A stretch of DNA of 64,000 nt. Source: Icerya purchasi (taxonomy: Eukaryota > Arthropoda > Insecta > Hemiptera > Monophlebidae). Below, piece after piece: positions 30,623 through 44,179 of the stretch. Position 1 is the first letter of the stretch; every line of letters begins with the position of its first letter. Position numbers and translations under genes: made by a program. Under the pieces are notes generated by a model. It was given only the letters and a program-made list of their open reading frames with translations, searched no databases and had not been told where the DNA came from. The stretch covers positions 500,051,352 to 500,115,351 of the forward strand of contig CM077115.1 in the NCBI GenBank assembly GCA_039619475.1, read 5' to 3'.

Positions 30623-33460
30623 ATGGATATAAGCGCTCTTAAAATACTCACTTTAAACGTAAGAAGCTTGAGAGCTCACTTTAACGAGCTATTAATATTT
30701 TTAGATGGGCCCGGTAAAGAGTACGATATTTTAATCTTAACTGAAACTTGGTTAACTATGGAGGAAATATCACGCTATAATATTCCAGGTTACTATACCC
30801 GAGAAAAATGTAGGGAACATAAACGTTCAGGTGGTATACTAGTTTACATAAGGGAATATGTAGAAATTACTGACGTTAATATATCGATTACCACTGGGAA
30901 CATTCTGTGTTTTAATGTCAAATTGCTACATAATAGGTATTTGTCAGTTATCGGTATATACCGTTTTTGTAGTTCAACGCACTATACTTTCCTGAACGAG
31001 TTAGATACGGTGATTAATTCCCTTAAAGAATTAGCTCTAATTACTGGAGATGTAAACATAAATTTACTAGATAATGTTAGTAGTATAAACTACCTAAATT
31101 TATTAAGTACGTATGGTTTCCGTAGTGTTGTAAATCAGGCCACATTTCATCGAAACCAAGGTACATATGCATCATGTTTAGATCACGTCTTCGTCCGCGG
31201 AACCAGTAACCCATATACAAAGCTAGTGGTATTAACAGAAATCATCCCCTGTACTTTCTCGGATCATTCTATCTTATCAACTAATTTAGAAATAGACTGT
31301 GATCATAAGACAAAAAATAATATCTCCTCAGCTTTTGTTGATAAAGTAATGTTCAAAAACAATCTGGCTAATAGTTCGTTAACTGAATTATATAATGATA
31401 CTATTTCTATTGAGGAAAAATTCGACTATTTCATTTCAACCCTAAAAGGTATATTAAATCGCTCGAAACGACAGCCCTATAGACTTAAACCGCAACGAAA
31501 AAGATCTGAATGGATAACAAACGAACTAATTGCATTATCTTCGGAAAAAAATTCATTGTACAAATTAACAAAAAAATATCCACATGATACAAATCTGCTA
31601 GTCCGGTTCAAGCAAATTTCTAGGGAATTGCAAAAATTGATTAGGATAACCAAAAAAGACTTCTACACTAAAAAATTAGATGATTGCAAGAGCAATCCAA
31701 AAAAATATTGGGCACTTATTAAGAATACTATTGGAAATAAAAAACAAATCTTAAAACAGATCAAAATAAACAACGTAATACTGCCCGTCGAGGCCAATGA
31801 ACGATTTGTTTCTAATCAATTTAATAATTATTTTTCCGACATTGTAAAAACAATGGTTAGTAAATTAATTCCAAGTTCAATTGACTTTGTCGAGATTCAG
31901 CAAAATCTAAACTCCTTTGCTTTCCTAGACTTTACCAAAAACGACATAAAATCTGCAATATTATCTCTTCCTAATAAGCACTCATTTGGACTTGATGGCA
32001 TTTCCATCATTCTCATAAAAGAAAATATCGATTTTTTCTTAACACCATTAACTTATTTATTTAATGAATCCATAAAATCGGGAAAGTTTCCACATGCTTT
32101 AAAGCTAGGAATAATTACGCCCGTTTATAAAAATGGTGACGTTACAGAAGTGTCGAACTATAGACCAATCTGTTTGTTATCTACTTTCTCAAAAGTATTT
32201 GAAAAATGTGTTAAAGTGAAAATGCTAAGCTATTTGAATTATATAAACTTCTTCAGTAAAAATCAATACGGATTCCTACAAAATAAAAGTACAGATGATG
32301 CGTTATTTGACCACATATCGTACATAGCTGAAAATTTGGACTCTGGCCGTTCAGTTGCAGCGGTTTACTTTGATTTCGCTAAGGCATTTGATGTTGTTGA
32401 CCATAACATATTGTTAAAAAAACTATTTGCGTGTGGTTTCCGAGGTTTCATCTACAACTGGTTTCATTCATATCTAACAGACAGGAGGTATGTTACAAAA
32501 ATAAACAATGTAACAAGTGACATCACCATACAAAGTTTCGGCGTACCCCAGGGAAGCATATTAGGCCCTTTACTCTTTTTAATTCATATAAATGACTTAT
32601 GTGAGCTAAACGTTGAGGGCAAAATCTTCTGTTACGCAGATGATACCGTTCTGACTGTAAGTTCACGTTTCCCAAACACATTACAACAACTAATACAATC
32701 AGATGTTAATAAAATAAATGAGTGGATGGTTAAAAATCGCATAAGCCTGAATGTAAATAAAACAAAATACCTAGTATACAGTAACCTTCCACAGAGTAAA
32801 TGGGATAACATCAGTATAACCTGGGAAAATAATATCTTTATAGAAAGAGCATACACGATTAAATACCTAGGAATTCACATTGACTGTAAATTAACATGGA
32901 ATAATCATTTAACATACTTAACCACTAAATTAAGGAGGTTAAATTATTTATTTTATTACCTAGAACAATTTTTCAGCCGATCTCAGTTAACGTTATTGTA
33001 TCTAGCTTTATATCAATCTACTCTGTCTTACGGTTTAATAATCTGGGGGAACGCAGCCAGGTATCATACTTCGCCTGTAGCTTTCTTACAGAAATCATTA
33101 ATTAAAAAGCTAACCTACTCTCCTCGAAATGATGGCGTAATTAAACTATTACCTTTCAGGCTATTATATACCATTCAACTACTAACTTACGTATTAAAAA
33201 ATAAAAATAAATTTAATATAATTGTATATCCCGGAGTAACAAGGGACGCTGGCTCGGAGAAAGCTATCATGCCATCCTACTTTAAATATCATGCAAGATC
33301 GCAAGCAAGATATACAGGTGCAGTCCTATTTAACCGCTTACCAAAATTCTTAAAAATGTATTTGAATTCAGAGCAGAATAAAAATAGAAATCTGCGTAAA
33401 ACTTTGATTAAGTCAATCACTTCGGACATACCATTACAAGACTTATTACTTACTCTTTAA
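30623..33460 (+). CDS. ORF2: APE-type endonuclease and reverse transcriptase (copy B)
   Basis: 945 residues, uninterrupted. Endonuclease (about 1-230): LNVRSL (N12), ILTETWL (E41), SGGILVYIRE, ITGDVNINLL, SCLDHVFV and FSDHSIL, which are the full set of catalytic and metal-binding motifs. A linker of about 230 residues follows. Reverse transcriptase (about 480-760): ICLLSTFSKVFEK, NQYGFLQNKSTDDAL, AVYFDFAKAFDVVDH (D584), FGVPQGSILGPLLF, FCYADDTVL (YADD 671-674) and the thumb start IKYLGIHIDCKLTWN. The C-terminal part (about 760-945) has no RNase H and no CCHC knuckle. The enzyme nicks the target and primes cDNA synthesis on it. Length and domain order fit CR1/L2 elements, and no missing catalytic residue was seen. 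It may be translated by re-initiation or from a separate transcript, given the long spacer. Confidence 0.93.
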   Translation: MDISALKILTLNVRSLRAHFNELLIFLDGPGKEYDILILTETWLTMEEISRYNIPGYYTREKCREHKRSGGILVYIREYVEITDVNISITTGNILCFNVKLLHNRYLSVIGIYRFCSSTHYTFLNELDTVINSLKELALITGDVNINLLDNVSSINYLNLLSTYGFRSVVNQATFHRNQGTYASCLDHVFVRGTSNPYTKLVVLTEIIPCTFSDHSILSTNLEIDCDHKTKNNISSAFVDKVMFKNNLANSSLTELYNDTISIEEKFDYFISTLKGILNRSKRQPYRLKPQRKRSEWITNELIALSSEKNSLYKLTKKYPHDTNLLVRFKQISRELQKLIRITKKDFYTKKLDDCKSNPKKYWALIKNTIGNKKQILKQIKINNVILPVEANERFVSNQFNNYFSDIVKTMVSKLIPSSIDFVEIQQNLNSFAFLDFTKNDIKSAILSLPNKHSFGLDGISIILIKENIDFFLTPLTYLFNESIKSGKFPHALKLGIITPVYKNGDVTEVSNYRPICLLSTFSKVFEKCVKVKMLSYLNYINFFSKNQYGFLQNKSTDDALFDHISYIAENLDSGRSVAAVYFDFAKAFDVVDHNILLKKLFACGFRGFIYNWFHSYLTDRRYVTKINNVTSDITIQSFGVPQGSILGPLLFLIHINDLCELNVEGKIFCYADDTVLTVSSRFPNTLQQLIQSDVNKINEWMVKNRISLNVNKTKYLVYSNLPQSKWDNISITWENNIFIERAYTIKYLGIHIDCKLTWNNHLTYLTTKLRRLNYLFYYLEQFFSRSQLTLLYLALYQSTLSYGLIIWGNAARYHTSPVAFLQKSLIKKLTYSPRNDGVIKLLPFRLLYTIQLLTYVLKNKNKFNIIVYPGVTRDAGSEKAIMPSYFKYHARSQARYTGAVLFNRLPKFLKMYLNSEQNKNRNLRKTLIKSITSDIPLQDLLLTL

Positions 33461-34830
<1,370 letters not shown>

Positions 34831-37323
34831 GCAGCGTCTTCGTAAATTTTCATTATACTAGCAAACATACTGTTTTTTTGGGGGGGTGGGGGGATGCGTA
34901 CGGTTGGTCTAACGGTTGTTATGAAATTTTATTTGACGCTACGAAATTTGGACTACACGGAGGAACCTTGCAAAATTAAATAGGTAATAATGAAAACACA
35001 GTTACGCTATTTTTCTTCTTTTAAATAAGAACTTAACCTTTTTGAAATTAGGAAAAAAAGAAGAAATCGCCTACACTTAATATAAAACGCATTTTTTTAG
35101 TAACGTTCGTTAGTCGCCGTTTTTAGTTGGATGTATTTTGATTTCTATTTTTTTCAACCGAAAAACCTTTAATATGTCATCGACAGTTCCGAAATTTTTG
35201 ATTTTTACGAAAAAATTTACTTTTTATTTAAATTTTGTTACTTTTAGTATTCGAATAAATTTTATTCAGTGCATTTCAGCCTGTTTTGTTTATAAAATTC
35301 TTCTGTTAAGTAGGGGGTCCGGAGTTCGCATAAAATGCATATTTTTTTTTTTGTGTGTAGCTAACGCTCTGATATTTCGTATCTAGGCGTTACAAGGGTT
35401 CTAGATTCGAAATAACTAATTTAATAGTGCGTATAAATGCATATCTCGAACGTTGGTGCATATGAATGCGTATTTCGGACGTTCCGTGCATATTTTGCAT
35501 ATTTTTCATAATCACATATAAAGAAAACGCACACATACACACAAAATTATACATTCGAAACGATAAAAAGGTCAGATCAAATGTATGAAATTTTTAACTT
35601 TATTAAAAAAAATATATATTTTTTTATTTTGGTCAAGTCTATTGTTGCATGATAGCCTCTTGCCCCTGTGCTCGTGAAAGCAAAAGAATAAAAGAAACTT
35701 TTTCTTCTTCGTCGGTCGCGTGGCTACCATTGTTTTGTATCTCTTTATCGGCAAGATATCTTTCCGCAAATAACAAAAATCTTTTCGTCTCCTCCATAAA
35801 TGAACTGAATTTGAACAGAGTATTTACTTTCCGAGCACCTTTTAGGATTTTCACATTTATACTGTGTTAATTGCCTAAGCTGAACAAAAGTGTCGGCAAA
35901 CAAAAGCGAATATTGCTGACCGACCGACCCCCTTTTTCACGCTAATATATGATTGACACTAGTTAACAGCGCTACATCATACAAAATTATTACAAACTCA
36001 AATACGAAATAATCATATTTTCATTAAGTTTACTAAACATTAAGGTGCCAAAAATATTTTTAACTTATAATTAAATGCAAGCGGGGGTAGCTTACTGCAA
36101 TATGTATATTACATGGACCCCATATAAAAGATAAAAAAAAATAAATAAAAATGTTTAATAAAAGTAGAACGTGTTGAGAGTGTGATAGTGTAAGTAAATG
36201 AGAATCAGTTGTTTGCGAGGGGTAGCTGGATCATCAGCGTCGATTTTGAGGATGTGCGCGGTGATTAGGCAGAAAATTAACTGTTTGGTACATAGTTGTG
36301 GGGTAGGAGACATATCACGATGTCGACAGTTTGAAAGACAGTATTCTACGGAAGAATATTGACATTTTTGGTAAGGATACCCGATGGTGTCGAGAAAACC
36401 GACCGAGGCACAATCCAGTTTAAGTAGATTTAGCGCGCATCAACTTACTCTAATCAATTGTGGTAATTAAAACAGCATTAATTTTTCATTCTATTATAAT
36501 TTAGAAAGGTTTACCTAGTCTGAAATAATTTGGTACCAGAAAAATCTGAGAAAGTAGCTCTTACTCTCATCAATGTCGTGTTAGGCTTAGCACATTGTGA
36601 ACCCAATGTCAACGATTACTTTACTTATCCGTTTGGAAGCATAAAATTATAAAAATCTATTAAAATATAAAAGTTTTCCAGTTGTATTCTATGAGCAACT
36701 TATACTTCTGAAAAATTATCAACTTTCCCGGTTCATAGAAATCAGAAGCACGGAAAACTCGTCAAACAGAAGGTACGTAAATAACGGAGATGGAGAAAAG
36801 GCTATGATGAAATTACAGAGTAGTCGACGATTAGCTCCCAACGAGTTAAATCGCTACACGATATTTTACCTGAGTAGACGTTGTTTCCAATGAAACCGAC
36901 AAATTCAGAGTATTTTTAATCCGCATAAAGTATAATGTGTCGACACGTTCGGTTATCGGGAAATTAACGGCAGTAAAGTCGAATCGACTTTATCAACTTT
37001 CGGTTAGGTAATTTTCAACCGTTGCATAAATTTCGTTGGTTTTAGTTGCTGCGCCGGTTACGTAAAATTATGCTTATACGTAAACTAAATTTACTTTTTA
37101 CTACATGATAAGGGACGCTGTAAATTTATTCTATACGGCTGCCTTTAAGGCCATGGTGTCGAATTCTTCGCGTACGCTGCTAAACAAACTGAAAACGTCG
37201 CATTAAAGACTACCTTCTGAATTTGCCACCCTGTTTGAAAATTCATTCTAGCATCGTAACGTTACACTGCTAAGAAGTAACTAAATACTGTCGAACAGCA
37301 TTGGCAATGTCGGTATATTTGTT
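34831..37323. other. No recognisable gene; ATGCAT-rich patch
   Basis: A G-run lies at 34879-34893. Around 35320-35500 the words TGCATA, ATGCAT and AATGCG recur at short spacing. Minus-strand frames at 35572-35854 are Lys/Glu-rich and end in the same area, but no family was recognised. The rest is AT-rich with nothing notable. Confidence 0.4.
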
Positions 37324-37346
37324 TTAATTATTATTGTTATTATTTT
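37324..37346. repeat. Decayed TTA/TTG tract
   Basis: TAATTATTATTGTTATTATT precedes the reverse transcriptase relic directly. It is short and may be chance, but it matches the TTA border seen at copies A and B. Confidence 0.5.
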
Positions 37347-37630
37347 GTAGCTTTTGAGGTTTTATTCATGACTGCCTTAAACCATACTTTACGGATAGGT
37401 TGCATTGCACTAAATTTCAATAATATAAAAAGTGACCATGGGCCATGGGCGTCGCCGGAGGGGGCAAGAGGGACAGCTGCCCCCCCCCCCCCTGAAGCCT
37501 TAAAACTTTTTAATGACCACGATGAGTATTCATAGGCACGTAATCATGAACGATTTGGAAGACTTTTATAATTTTATTACAAAAATTTGCCAGATACCCA
37601 CGAAAATTATGTTTCAATTAAGATTTTATT

Positions 37631-39361
37631 ATATCAATGATATAACTGACTGCCTTGCCGCCCCAGTAACGTCCCGGCTCTACGTTGATGACCTGAATAT
37701 ATCCTTATCGTCCAACCATCCTATAAACGCTCAAAATATCCTCCAAAAATCCATCGAAAATTTACAGAAGTGGTCCAATGATAACGGTCTGACCTTTTCC
37801 TTAACAAAAACAATATGTGTTGATTTCCACAGGGGACGCCAAAACCCACTTCCCAGCGTATTCCTGAGTATAAATGGTTTTCCTATCCCAAATCGTCCAT
37901 CAGTCAAGTTTCTAGGCCTAATATTTGATAAAAAACTTTTCTGGCGCTCACACATAGCTGAGCTCAAAACCAAGTGCCTAAAATCCTTGTCTATCCTGAA
38001 ATATCTATTAAATTACAAGTACAATATAAACCCAAAATTACTTCTTACAATCTACAGATCGATTATCCTTTCACGAATCAATTACGGTTGCCAGGTGTAC
38101 TCCTCAGCCGCTAAAAGTGTGCTAAGATCCTTAGATCCTATACATTCTGCTGCCCTCCGGTCTATCCTTTCTGCTCATCCCTCTTCTCCGGTTATAAGTT
38201 TGTATGCACTGGCAGGTTGTCCCCCGCTGTCCCACTATAGGAAGTACTATAATTTTAAAGAAATGAGCACCCTCCTTAGTAGTACCAAAACCCCGACAAT
38301 ATCTCCTAATATGAGGTTTGGGAATGACCCAGTGTCCGAACTTTTTTCGGTTATGGGGCGTTTCCAAATCTTTTCAATCCCAAGAACTCTGCTAGACTTC
38401 GCAGCAACCGCACCACCTTGGAGTCAGCCAATCACAAACATCAACATATCGCTGACAAAATTTAACAAAGCACAATACCCCCCAAACATAGCACAAATAG
38501 CAACAAATATCATAGCGAGCTACACAGATCATGCATGCCTCTACACAGATGGAGCGAAGGCAATAGGTTATCAGTCACCGGCGGCATGCTCCTTCGAAGT
38601 CTCAGGGGCAGCAGAGTCAGTTAGACTGCACGATTGCTGTACAGCACTGGACGCTGAAATATACGCGATGGTCTTTTGCATCCAACACTATACCGATAGC
38701 AAACCCCCAGTCCCAAAAGGACCTACTCATAACTGACTCTCTAAACTCCCTTCAACTCATCTCGGGGATTAAATCCAACAACCCTCTGGTAAGGAAGGTC
38801 CATTACCTATTATACAGGTTATCACATTTAAACTCCGAAATGTCCTTCCTATGGGTGCCGGCTCATGTTGGGATTCCAGGCAATGAGCGTGTCAATCGAG
38901 CAGCTCAAGCGACATTGTTCTCTCCAATGCCACACAACCCCCCTCTTCCCCCTACATTGGCTCATTTATTTATGCAGCAAACTGGAGAAGAATGGCAACA
39001 GGAATGGAGATCTTCAAGTACGTTTCTCCGAAGCATAAATACAACCACGGAGCCTTGGTGGCCCACAGACAGAGTTTCCCGCAGAGATTTTTCTGTCCTG
39101 AATCGTCTCCGAATAGGACATACAACCCTCTCGCACGGCTACATATTCACGATCCAGGTACCCCCAAATGTCTGCCCCTTTTGTAGTCAACCGAGCGCCC
39201 CATCCACCTATCACCTACTTCTCGAATGCCCCTCTTTTGCAGTATCACGATCCATGCACTTCACCACTTCCTCTAGTTCTACGATACTGTCAAACGCTCC
39301 GCCCGCGGTCGCAGCTGTATTAGCTTACATGCGGAGCAGCGATCTGCACTATCGCGTTTAA
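37631..39361 (+). pseudogene. ORF2 C-terminal part: reverse transcriptase palm/thumb, RNase H, zinc knuckle
   Basis: The frame starts in INDITDCLAAPVTSRLYVDD, so the catalytic YVDD is kept but the fingers and first Asp are lost. The thumb follows (VKFLGLIFDKKLFWRSH). RNase H starts at about 38535 with ACLYTDGAK (Asp) and LDAEIYAM (Glu). A one-base shift in the C-run near 38705 breaks the frame; the next frame gives LLITDSLNSLQL (third Asp) and SFLWVPAHVGIPGNERVN. The usual final Asp (GNE-x-x-D) reads Asn here. The C-terminal knuckle CPFCSQPSAPSTYHLLLEC (C-X2-C-X9-H-X4-C) follows. The ATG at 37513 is not genuine: it lies in the MITE. The few lesions suggest a fairly young insertion. Confidence 0.88.
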
Positions 39362-39462
39362 TCCCCTTAAGTAGGCTCCATGTGCTGTAATAGCCCCAGT
39401 AGTTAAACACGGTACATGGAAACCCTCATATACAATCTTATAAAAAAAAAAAAAAAAAAAAC
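37631..39462 (+). mobile_element. 5'-truncated I-group retrotransposon inserted in the hAT MITE
   Basis: A 12-bp direct repeat TAAGATTTTATT lies on both sides (37619-37630 and 39463-39474). The 3' end is a poly(A) run (39442-39461). The 5' end is abrupt, within the reverse transcriptase palm. These are the three hallmarks of target-primed reverse transcription with 5' truncation. The coding content is described in the entry for 37631-39361. Confidence 0.9.
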
Positions 39463-40260
39463 TAAGATTTTATTCTTGTTTAATAAAATATTAAGCCCCT
39501 TTACAAATTATCAATTTTATTTTTGTCCTATAACTCATATCCTCTTTCTATCATCTTGCCCCCCTGGCTCATTGGCTGGCAGCGCCCTTGAAAGTGACTA
39601 TGTAAAACAACTTTACGAAATACCTTAGAAAAGCATATTGGAACCCCTGCTATTTCTGGTGTCTATTAACGCGATTTATGTAATTTAGATCTATATGGGA
39701 AAATAATTTATTACGCAGATGACATTTTGGTAATGGTAAACTCACGCAAATAGGCTATTCTTCGACTTGATAAAAACAAAGAAAAAGCTTGTTACACCTT
39801 AACTGACTGTTCATTAATCTAAAACGAAATTTATTATTTTTGCTCCTATACCACAACTTAAATGGAATTATTTCAAAAATTGTTAAGAAAATTATGCTCT
39901 CCTGGATAGATTTTTGTTCAACTAGACTGTAAACTGTTCTGAGAGAAACATTCAATTCATCTTACACCAAAAATTAGAAAATTAAATTATATATTTTATT
40001 ATCTGAGCAAATTTTTAATATCATACATCTTCGTAAACTATATACTACATTATCGAAACCGAGGTTAAGCTAAGGAATCATGCATTGAGGCAAAGCTGCT
40101 GTGACTATCATTTAAAACATTTGATGCAACTGTTGAAAAATGCTCTAAGAATCCTAACGAAAGGTTTTGCACAGATACAACCACTGATTACTATTATTGT
40201 TTTGTAAAGCAAACAAATCTATTTATTTAACTAATATTGTATAATAAAATTATTATTATT

Positions 40261-41099
40261 TATGTCATTAATTATTAACAAGACAGGAAGCCTTGGTCCT
40301 GCCTGATTCGCTCGTCAATCACTCCGCCACGTCACTTATACACTGAACCTGCTAGGTAATACTTCTTTAACGTTTCTTCAAATACATATACATTAGCACA
40401 TTCAATCTTAAATATACTTCGCCAGAGGTACATCGAGACAGTGATACATAAAGTTGGCCGTATAGTAGTAACAAAATTATAATAATACTGTATAATCAAA
40501 TAACCAGAAATAGTTAAAAACAGTAATTTTCTTTATCAATTGACTACCGCATTAATCTCAATTTTTTTTTTGACAATCAGGGCACGCATAAAACTATATG
40601 ATGATCACAAATTTTTTTGTAGTGTCAATAAATAAAATTCTGGAATATTTTTCTAATTAAAAATAATTTCATATTACACTCAGTATACAATGGAAAATGT
40701 ATCATCACTGTGTTCAATCTTTGCTTTAATAAAAATCGATTTTTACATGATGAAAATTTAGGAATCCACAGCATTTGACTTATAACTAATACGATGATGT
40801 TTTGAAGCGTTAACGGTTCGAATCTCTCTGACTTTGAATATAAATTGAAATTTCCTATATTCAGAGGCATTGGTAAACATAGTTCGTGACAAAAATTAGT
40901 TACACAAATACACAAGACATTTTGGTATTTACAATTTAATTCCAACATTTCAAATTTATAAACACTTTTGAAATAAATGACTGATTTTTTCTCATTAAAT
41001 CATTAAAAGTGTACCTAGTATAAGGAATAGCGGAAAGAGAAGAATGGTAAAACATTAACAATTAGCGACAAGATGAGGGCATAAATTTTTTTTCAGCTT
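40261..41099. other. No recognisable gene
   Basis: AT-rich sequence. A 107-codon minus-strand open frame (40948-40625) shows no family motif and is not supported. Confidence 0.4.
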
Positions 41100-41480
41100 T
41101 TGATACACCATTATACTCGTATTTGATTAGAATCATTAGATTTGGACAGAAATGAACAGCGATTCTTAAATTGGATTCCGCAGAATTTTCGAGTTCCAGA
41201 AATAATAGAACGGATACAATAAAAGAAAGGATTAAAACAGCGAAGGGGTGAGGAATAGGCTGTATTAGAAAGGTAGAAGGATAGAGGATTGGAAAAGAAA
41301 GAAGGATAGAATTCGTTCCAGAAATTATGATGGGAGCGGTAGATAGTAAAGACTTTAAGCAGGAAATCCACTAGTGAATCGACTATTGATCGCAGCCGAA
41401 CGTGTCAACGAGTCAACTAATAACACGTTACCAGGGGTACCGCAATGACTGGGAATCCATACTAAATCGATTACGATAAA
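41100..41480 (-). pseudogene. RNase H relic of a non-LTR retrotransposon
   Basis: On the minus strand 41468-41424 translates DLVWIPSHCGTPGN, the conserved WVPSHxGxxGNE block of RNase H in I-group and related elements. Frames downstream to about 41111 keep Phe/Ser/Leu-rich protein-like sequence but have several stops. The rest of the domain is not identifiable. Confidence 0.55.
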
Positions 41481-41518
41481 ACGTGATCCAAATAAATGAG
41501 AAATTAAGGAGAGAACTT

Positions 41519-41880
41519 TTTGTTTTTTTTTTATTTTATGGGCACGTCAGCAAAAGACATTCACCCAACACAAAAGATTGAAAGAATAGAAAGGCATATG
41601 GAACGACAGGTTATATCAAAAAACGATTAGAAATGAGGGCGTCTAGCAAAGGAACAACAAAAGGAGATGGAAAAGCGAGAATGTAGATGGCACTGTAAGG
41701 AGTAGAAAGGCCAAGGCTAAGCAAATTCGAATAAAAGATCACGCGTTCTGAGGAGATAAAGGAACATTCGAATAGAACGTGGTTTGCGTTACAGATGACA
41801 TTTAAGGTAAGAGGATCTTGAATGAGTAAGTAAAACACACATTTCGAGTCCATGGATAGGAGGAACATAGGCATATTATT
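41519..41880 (-). pseudogene. 3' terminal relic of an RNase H-bearing non-LTR element
   Basis: The minus-strand frame 41874-41611 contains NANHVLFECSFISSERVIFY and LLDALISNRFLI. This resembles the region after RNase H in I-group-like elements (a His-x4-Cys half of the terminal knuckle, then a short hydrophobic tail). A T-rich run at 41520-41535 would be its A-rich tail. It lies directly upstream, on the same strand, of the separate RNase H relic, so these are two fragments. Confidence 0.5.
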
Positions 41881-44179
41881 TGCCTACTGTCGATTAAGCA
41901 TTATCAAAAACGCGTTCCTTTTTTACGATTGACCGCTAATTTCTCTTCTAAGCCGATTTTCTCTTTAATGACGAGTCTATTTTTATAGCGAGTAATAAAT
42001 ATTTGTATTTATTGCCAGTACGTAAGAAACAAACATTAAAAAAAAAAAAAAATCAACTGTAAATAAAGTAAAATTTACTACGCTTAACGTTATGTGTCCG
42101 GATGCATAAATTCTACCTATCACGCGAATACATTTGTAGGACGACCTTGAGCCAAAAGTTCTTATTTTGCACTGCGCAAAATGTTATATATATAAACCTT
42201 CCGCGGCTATAGCAGTTTTATTTCTGCATTATTCCCACGAGCTTCAGTGTTTTTATTTTTCAAATTCCTTGTCATTTTTAAATTTAAACAATTTTGTAAT
42301 CATCCGGAATAATTAATCATCCATATTCTCGATATATTATTTAATTTTTATTTATTTTCAGTGTCATATTTATAGCGCATAAAATTAATTTTTTCTAAAT
42401 CAATTTATCAGCTATTACCATGGTAGATTTTAATGCATATATGTTATTGGGCTCGGCTGAAGAATTCCCTTTTGTGTCGTCATTTCATGACACGCTTTTC
42501 GCGATACCTTGACTAAGGTTAATGATGTTGGCAATTCTTTATCGCCCCCAACGGTAATAAATTACACTGATACTATTACTAGTTAAGTGAAATATTTCGA
42601 TATGATTTATTCAACTGAAGCGCATGAAATGAGCGAAATCCAATAATTCTTATAGGACATTCGATTTTAATTGACCACGTAATTATCTTCATTACGGTGT
42701 ACGTAGCAATTTATAATACGGACTTCAAGATTTACTCTAAAGATTAAAAAAAGAATGCACTAAAAATTAAAAAATAATTAATCCGCAATATACGGTGAAA
42801 TATACTATGATTATTTTTAAGCAACATTAATAAAATTACTGGAGTCTCGGTATTCGAAATTTCGGAAACGAACCACACTAAATTATTCTGAGGTTTTTTC
42901 GATATTCAGTTTTTAGGAAAAGAGCGACTGTTTTGTTATACTTAATATAAATCTGTGATGGAATTGTAAATACGAAAGAACAAAATTTTCTAAGGTTACA
43001 TATTTAACTTTAACTTTTTTAGGATTCCATACACATGTAATGTACGGAATCTGAATGAGGTGATTCAGACACGACAAAAATATTCAATTAAAATATGTAA
43101 TAGCTCACGAACAGTTTTTGACTTATTAATTTCGAAATATATGAAACATAAATTATAATTAAAATTCTCTTTAAACCCATATTTATAATTTCAAGCTGAC
43201 CGATTACACCGGGCATCAAAAAACCCCAAAAACCGTCAAGAATATATATATAATATGGAATATAAAACGGCCTCAAAAATCACCCGTAAAAAATTCATAC
43301 TCATCGCCAGACAAAAACCTTTAAAAGTCAAATTTAAAATATAAAACAAAACGTAGAAGCTCTTTTATAAAAGTAAAAAATTACGGTTAAAAAATTATAT
43401 AGATCGCCCCCCCCCCCCATTAGGCCTAAAAACAGTAAAGATATTATGTTCATGTAAACAATAGCTCGATTAAAAAAGCTAGAGAAAACCAAAACATATC
43501 TCAAACTTATACATTATAGAACATCTATAGCCGAGCTTACAACTTTATATTTAGACCCTCAGGGTGCCGAAAGCTCGAAATTTTTGGAATTTCTTTTTTT
43601 TCCCCGGACATGTGATATGGTGGCGGGAAGATCGCTATTTGTTAGGAACGAAACTGTATTTCATTTCCTTAACGAAACTATCGAAGTTGGCGAAAAGTTC
43701 AAAAACGCACGAAAAATAACGTGTCTCACCTTCTTTGTGGCGCGAACAATCAGATTTCTTCGTTTCGAATTTAGTATTATGTAAATGTAAACTACAGTTA
43801 TCTTTAAGTTAACATATAGAATCCTGAGTGCATGAAACATCATGCTTGACTGAACTTGCTTTACTATAAAATAACGTAATTTATATGTATAATTGCAAAG
43901 TTCTCTAAGCAGTTTTACAACAAATGAAAAATATAAATTATTTCGAAGGGGAAAGACGCTTGAAACATTATATAATCCAATGAACGTTTGTACAAAGGCA
44001 AAATCGATGGTGTTTACTTAGAGTTATTCAAAAAATTGTGCTGATTTCCATCACAGTTAGGCAGCCTTATTTTATAAATCCTAAATTCAGCCCTGGATTG
44101 TGTTATAAATTATTTATGAATTAATATTATTCATACTTTCCTTCTCTAAAATTATTCTTCTATGTCAAGTAGAAGCCCA
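41881..44179. other. No recognisable gene; poly(C) run
   Basis: AT-rich sequence with A-runs near 42040 and a 13-base C-run at about 43407-43420. Short open frames at 43584-43843 match nothing known. Confidence 0.4.

Larger units (their letters stand above)
37437..39590. mobile_element. hAT-like MITE carrying a nested retrotransposon
   Basis: A perfect 8-bp direct repeat AAAGTGAC flanks the unit (37429-37436 and 39591-39598), the duplication length of hAT elements. The ends are imperfect inverted repeats: CATGGGCGTCGCCGG on the left (a 7-base CATGGGC duplication precedes it) and CAAGGGCGCTGCCAGCC on the right strand. Both are followed by GGGGGCAAG. Without the nested element it is about 300 bases with no transposase, hence a non-autonomous element. 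Removing it restores the reading of the surrounding reverse transcriptase relic. Confidence 0.72.
37347..40240 (+). pseudogene. Reverse transcriptase relic related to copy B, split by a nested insertion
   Basis: The left piece (37347-37436) reads RGFIHDCLKPYFTDRLHC, which aligns with the segment of copy B ORF2 just upstream of its GVPQGS motif (GFIYNWFHSYLTDRRYV). The right piece (39599 to about 40180) continues with SILEPLLFLVSINAI, then IIYYADDILVMVNSR in another frame (YADD at 39712-39723), then LSYG-like remains and HLMQLLKNALRILTKGF. Stops and frameshifts are frequent. The two pieces fit together when the insertion at 37437-39590 and one copy of its duplication are removed. The N-terminal half of ORF2 and the C-terminus with 3' UTR are missing; the sequence ends near AATAAAATTATTATTATT at 40243-40260. 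Confidence 0.75.

Noticed and set aside
37513..37630. Apparent N-terminal extension of the I-group ORF2 piece
   Set aside because: These codons come from the hAT MITE; the retrotransposon itself begins at 37631 after the target duplication.
40625..40948. 107-codon minus-strand frame
   Set aside because: Protein-like composition but no motif; next to decayed transposon DNA and not supported.
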